A stretch of 7,877 nucleotides of DNA from Selenomonas sp. AE3005 (GTDB lineage: Bacteria; Bacillota; Negativicutes; Selenomonadales; Selenomonadaceae), in NCBI RefSeq assembly GCF_905233635.1, contig NZ_CAJODG010000071.1, positions 1 through 7,877 on the forward strand, in the 5' to 3' direction. The position numbers were made by a program, and so were the translations under genes. Below, piece by piece: positions 7,052 through 7,877 of this stretch (positions within the stretch are counted from its first letter, which is position 1; the number at the start of each line of letters is the position of its first letter). The notes beneath the pieces were generated by a model. It saw nothing but the letters and a program-made list of their open reading frames with translations, did not search any database and had not been told where the DNA came from.

Positions 7052-7618
7052 TCATACGGCCCTGACCAAATCCGGCAGGCGTTCCCCTGCCTCCAGCCGC
7101 AGACAAAAATCATGGGTACATTCAGCATACAGTTCAAACAGGGTCCGTGTTTCCCGTTCATTGGCATAAACTTTCCAATAACCGCTGCACACGAAGTCCT
7201 GTCCCTTATGCTGGATAAAACCGGCCACATCTTCCGGCGGATAGCCCAGAAACAGCCCCACCTCGTGCGGAAAGGATTTTCGCAGCTGCATACGCATTTT
7301 CAGATACTCCAACTTCCCCATTAAAGTATCATCATCACGATAGCCCAATCTGCCTAAAATCTTCTTCGCCGCCGGCTGTGCCAAATCCTGCCGCAGCGCC
7401 CCCTCGCGATAAAACAGCAGCAGTACATACTCCTCCCCTTCTGACAAGCGGAAAACAGATATGCCCTTGCAGGTAAAACACTGCTGATAACCGGCCAGCA
7501 AAGCCTCAAAATCATCAAACCGGCTCTTTTGAAAGGACAACAGACTGGCCGTCTTAAGCCCCATCAACATCGGCGCCGCATGAAAGCCCAACAGCTGCTC
7601 AAATCCCTCACGTCCCAA
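7052..7618 (-). CDS. DUF3793 family protein, first gene of an iron-responsive operon
   Basis: The 188-residue cytoplasmic protein shows the DUF3793 signature as I know it: an N-terminal HAAPMLMGLKTASLLSF (13-29), LLLFYREGALRQDL (66-79), KKILGRLGY (85-93), the hallmark FPHEVGLFLGYPPEDV (116-131), and CSGYWKVYANE (144-154). There is no signal peptide or membrane segment. Cysteines at 47 and 50 form CFTC, with others at 144, 167 and 172. The biochemical function of the family is not known to me. The start is TTG at 7618: GAGGTGAT (7623-7630) lies just upstream, and the conserved HAAP motif precedes the first internal ATG, M17. Just before the TTG the sequence reads ATG-TAA in the same frame, so no upstream in-frame ATG can be used. 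The flavodoxin gene follows 17 nt later. Linkage and two Fur-like sites suggest a role under iron limitation. Confidence 0.9.
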   Translation of the reverse strand: MGREGFEQLLGFHAAPMLMGLKTASLLSFQKSRFDDFEALLAGYQQCFTCKGISVFRLSEGEEYVLLLFYREGALRQDLAQPAAKKILGRLGYRDDDTLMGKLEYLKMRMQLRKSFPHEVGLFLGYPPEDVAGFIQHKGQDFVCSGYWKVYANERETRTLFELYAECTHDFCLRLEAGERLPDLVRAV

Positions 7619-7622
7619 TTAC

Positions 7623-7630
7623 ATCACCTC
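7623..7630 (-). promoter_or_regulatory. Ribosome binding site of the DUF3793 gene, deciding a TTG start
   Basis: GAGGTGAT on the minus strand is an 8-base match to the complement of the 16S rRNA 3' end. It lies 4-6 nt from TTG at 7618, depending on how much of it is counted. Confidence 0.75.
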
Positions 7631-7635
7631 GCAAA

Positions 7636-7650
7636 TGATAAATATTATCA
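7636..7650. promoter_or_regulatory. Fur box 1 (downstream of the transcription start)
   Basis: TGATAAATATTATCA matches the 7-1-7 Fur consensus TGATAAT-N-ATTATCA at all but one defined position. It falls about 10-24 nt downstream of the predicted start of the DUF3793-flavodoxin operon and close to its ribosome site, so bound regulator would block transcript elongation. Confidence 0.75.
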
Positions 7651-7666
7651 TCAATCCAACAAGGCT

Positions 7667-7695
7667 ATTATATTATAAATGATAATCATTTGCAA
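7667..7695 (-). promoter_or_regulatory. Promoter of the DUF3793-flavodoxin operon
   Basis: On the minus strand, -35 TTGCAA (7690-7695) and -10 TATAAT (7667-7672) are 17 bp apart. A second overlapping TATAAT sits 5 bp further upstream, with a spacing too short to be used. Transcription should start near 7660. A Fur-like palindrome fills most of the spacer. Confidence 0.78.
7677..7691. promoter_or_regulatory. Fur box 2 (between -35 and -10)
   Basis: AAATGATAATCATTT is a perfect 15-bp palindrome of 7-1-7 form and contains the full TGATAATCATT core of the classical 19-bp Fur box. It sits inside the promoter spacer, where a bound repressor excludes RNA polymerase. Confidence 0.8.
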
Positions 7696-7755
7696 GTTTT
7701 AACTGCAAAATTATTCCCTTTAGAAAATATACCAAAAGCTGCTGTGGTAAAATCC

Positions 7756-7779
7756 TGTCAGTTTTTATTCCTACTGACA
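7756..7779. other. Small hairpin at the inner edge of the right repeat
   Basis: TGTCAGT (7756-7762) and ACTGACA (7773-7779) form a perfect 7-bp stem with a 10-nt T-rich loop, directly next to the right repeat copy. No T run follows on either strand, so it is not a convincing terminator. The left repeat has the same heptamer in the same relative place, within the operon terminator. The 60 bp between the DUF3793 -35 and this hairpin shows nothing else I can name. Confidence 0.4.
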
Positions 7780-7780
7780 A

Positions 7781-7877
7781 ATTGCAGTTTGACAGTTAGT
7801 GCCTGCTTATTTTTATTTGTTACAGCTCATCGGGGTGGAGGTGGTAATACTTTTCGCTGCTACACTAAATGTCCCAC
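7781..7877 (+). repeat. Right copy of an unidentified inverted, outward-facing non-coding repeat
   Basis: The plus strand here matches the minus strand of 6-99, so the two copies face outward from the window. GGAGGTGG at 7836-7843 looks like a ribosome site, but no usual start codon lies 5-10 nt after it. The first ATG, at 7869, is about 25 nt away. The sequence probably continues past the window edge. The identity is unknown; a mobile-element end or a recurrent leader RNA are both possible. Confidence 0.75.
7789..7817 (+). promoter_or_regulatory. Possible outward promoter inside the right repeat
   Basis: TTGACA (7789-7794, a consensus -35) and TTTATT (7812-7817, a poor -10) are 17 bp apart, upstream of the most conserved block of the repeat. 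In the left copy the corresponding hexamers are TTGCCG and TACAAT with a shorter 13-bp spacing, so the promoter is not clearly conserved. Confidence 0.25.

Noticed and set aside
7836..7877. Start of a short gene after GGAGGTGG in the right repeat
   Set aside because: No start codon lies at ribosomal distance. The corresponding ATG in the left copy is followed after two codons by a stop, and no frame is conserved between copies.
7781..7877. A known riboswitch (SAM-I, TPP, lysine or similar) because of the GGTGGAGG-like block
   Set aside because: The other required conserved segments of those classes are missing, so the resemblance is limited to a few bases.
1..7877. tRNA or rRNA genes, CRISPR arrays, or transposase genes
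   Set aside because: No cloverleaf, rRNA signature, regularly spaced repeats or transposase motifs were seen on either strand.

Overview
The window reads like a chromosomal segment of an anaerobic Firmicute of the Negativicutes, most likely a Selenomonas/Mitsuokella/Megamonas-type organism. This rests on the moderately high GC of the genes beside AT-rich intergenic DNA, strong Shine-Dalgarno sites, Firmicutes-style LacZ motifs, a DUF3793 protein, and a short flavodoxin that closely resembles the Megasphaera elsdenii protein as I remember it. The placement is inference from protein character; no rRNA or other taxonomic marker is present.

Left part (about 1-5700): a two-gene galactoside operon on the minus strand. 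A 1047-residue GH2 beta-galactosidase is transcribed first, and a 749-residue GH36 alpha-galactosidase follows 21 nt later. A clear promoter (TTGTTT, 17 bp, TATAAT) precedes lacZ. Two LacI-type palindromes flank it, with centres 54 bp apart. The operon ends in an intrinsic terminator at 103-136. Both enzymes lack signal peptides, so they should split imported alpha- and beta-galactosides (lactose, melibiose, raffinose-type sugars) in the cytoplasm. No permease and no repressor lie in the window.

Middle (5584-6602): a 193-bp divergent intergenic region also carries a good plus-strand promoter for a single gene. That gene encodes a 248-residue exported protein of unknown function, and it ends at a strong hairpin that can terminate transcription from both sides.

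Right part (6603-7700): a second minus-strand operon, a DUF3793 protein followed by a flavodoxin. Its promoter contains one perfect 7-1-7 Fur-like palindrome between -35 and -10 and a second just downstream of the expected start. This points to induction under iron limitation and ties the uncharacterised DUF3793 protein to the flavodoxin response.

Window edges: about 95 bp at the left edge (6-99) and about 97 bp at the right edge (7781-7877) are diverged copies of the same non-coding sequence in inverted, outward-facing orientation, roughly 80 % identical over the best 60 bp. I do not recognise this element. It is the least explained structure in the window.
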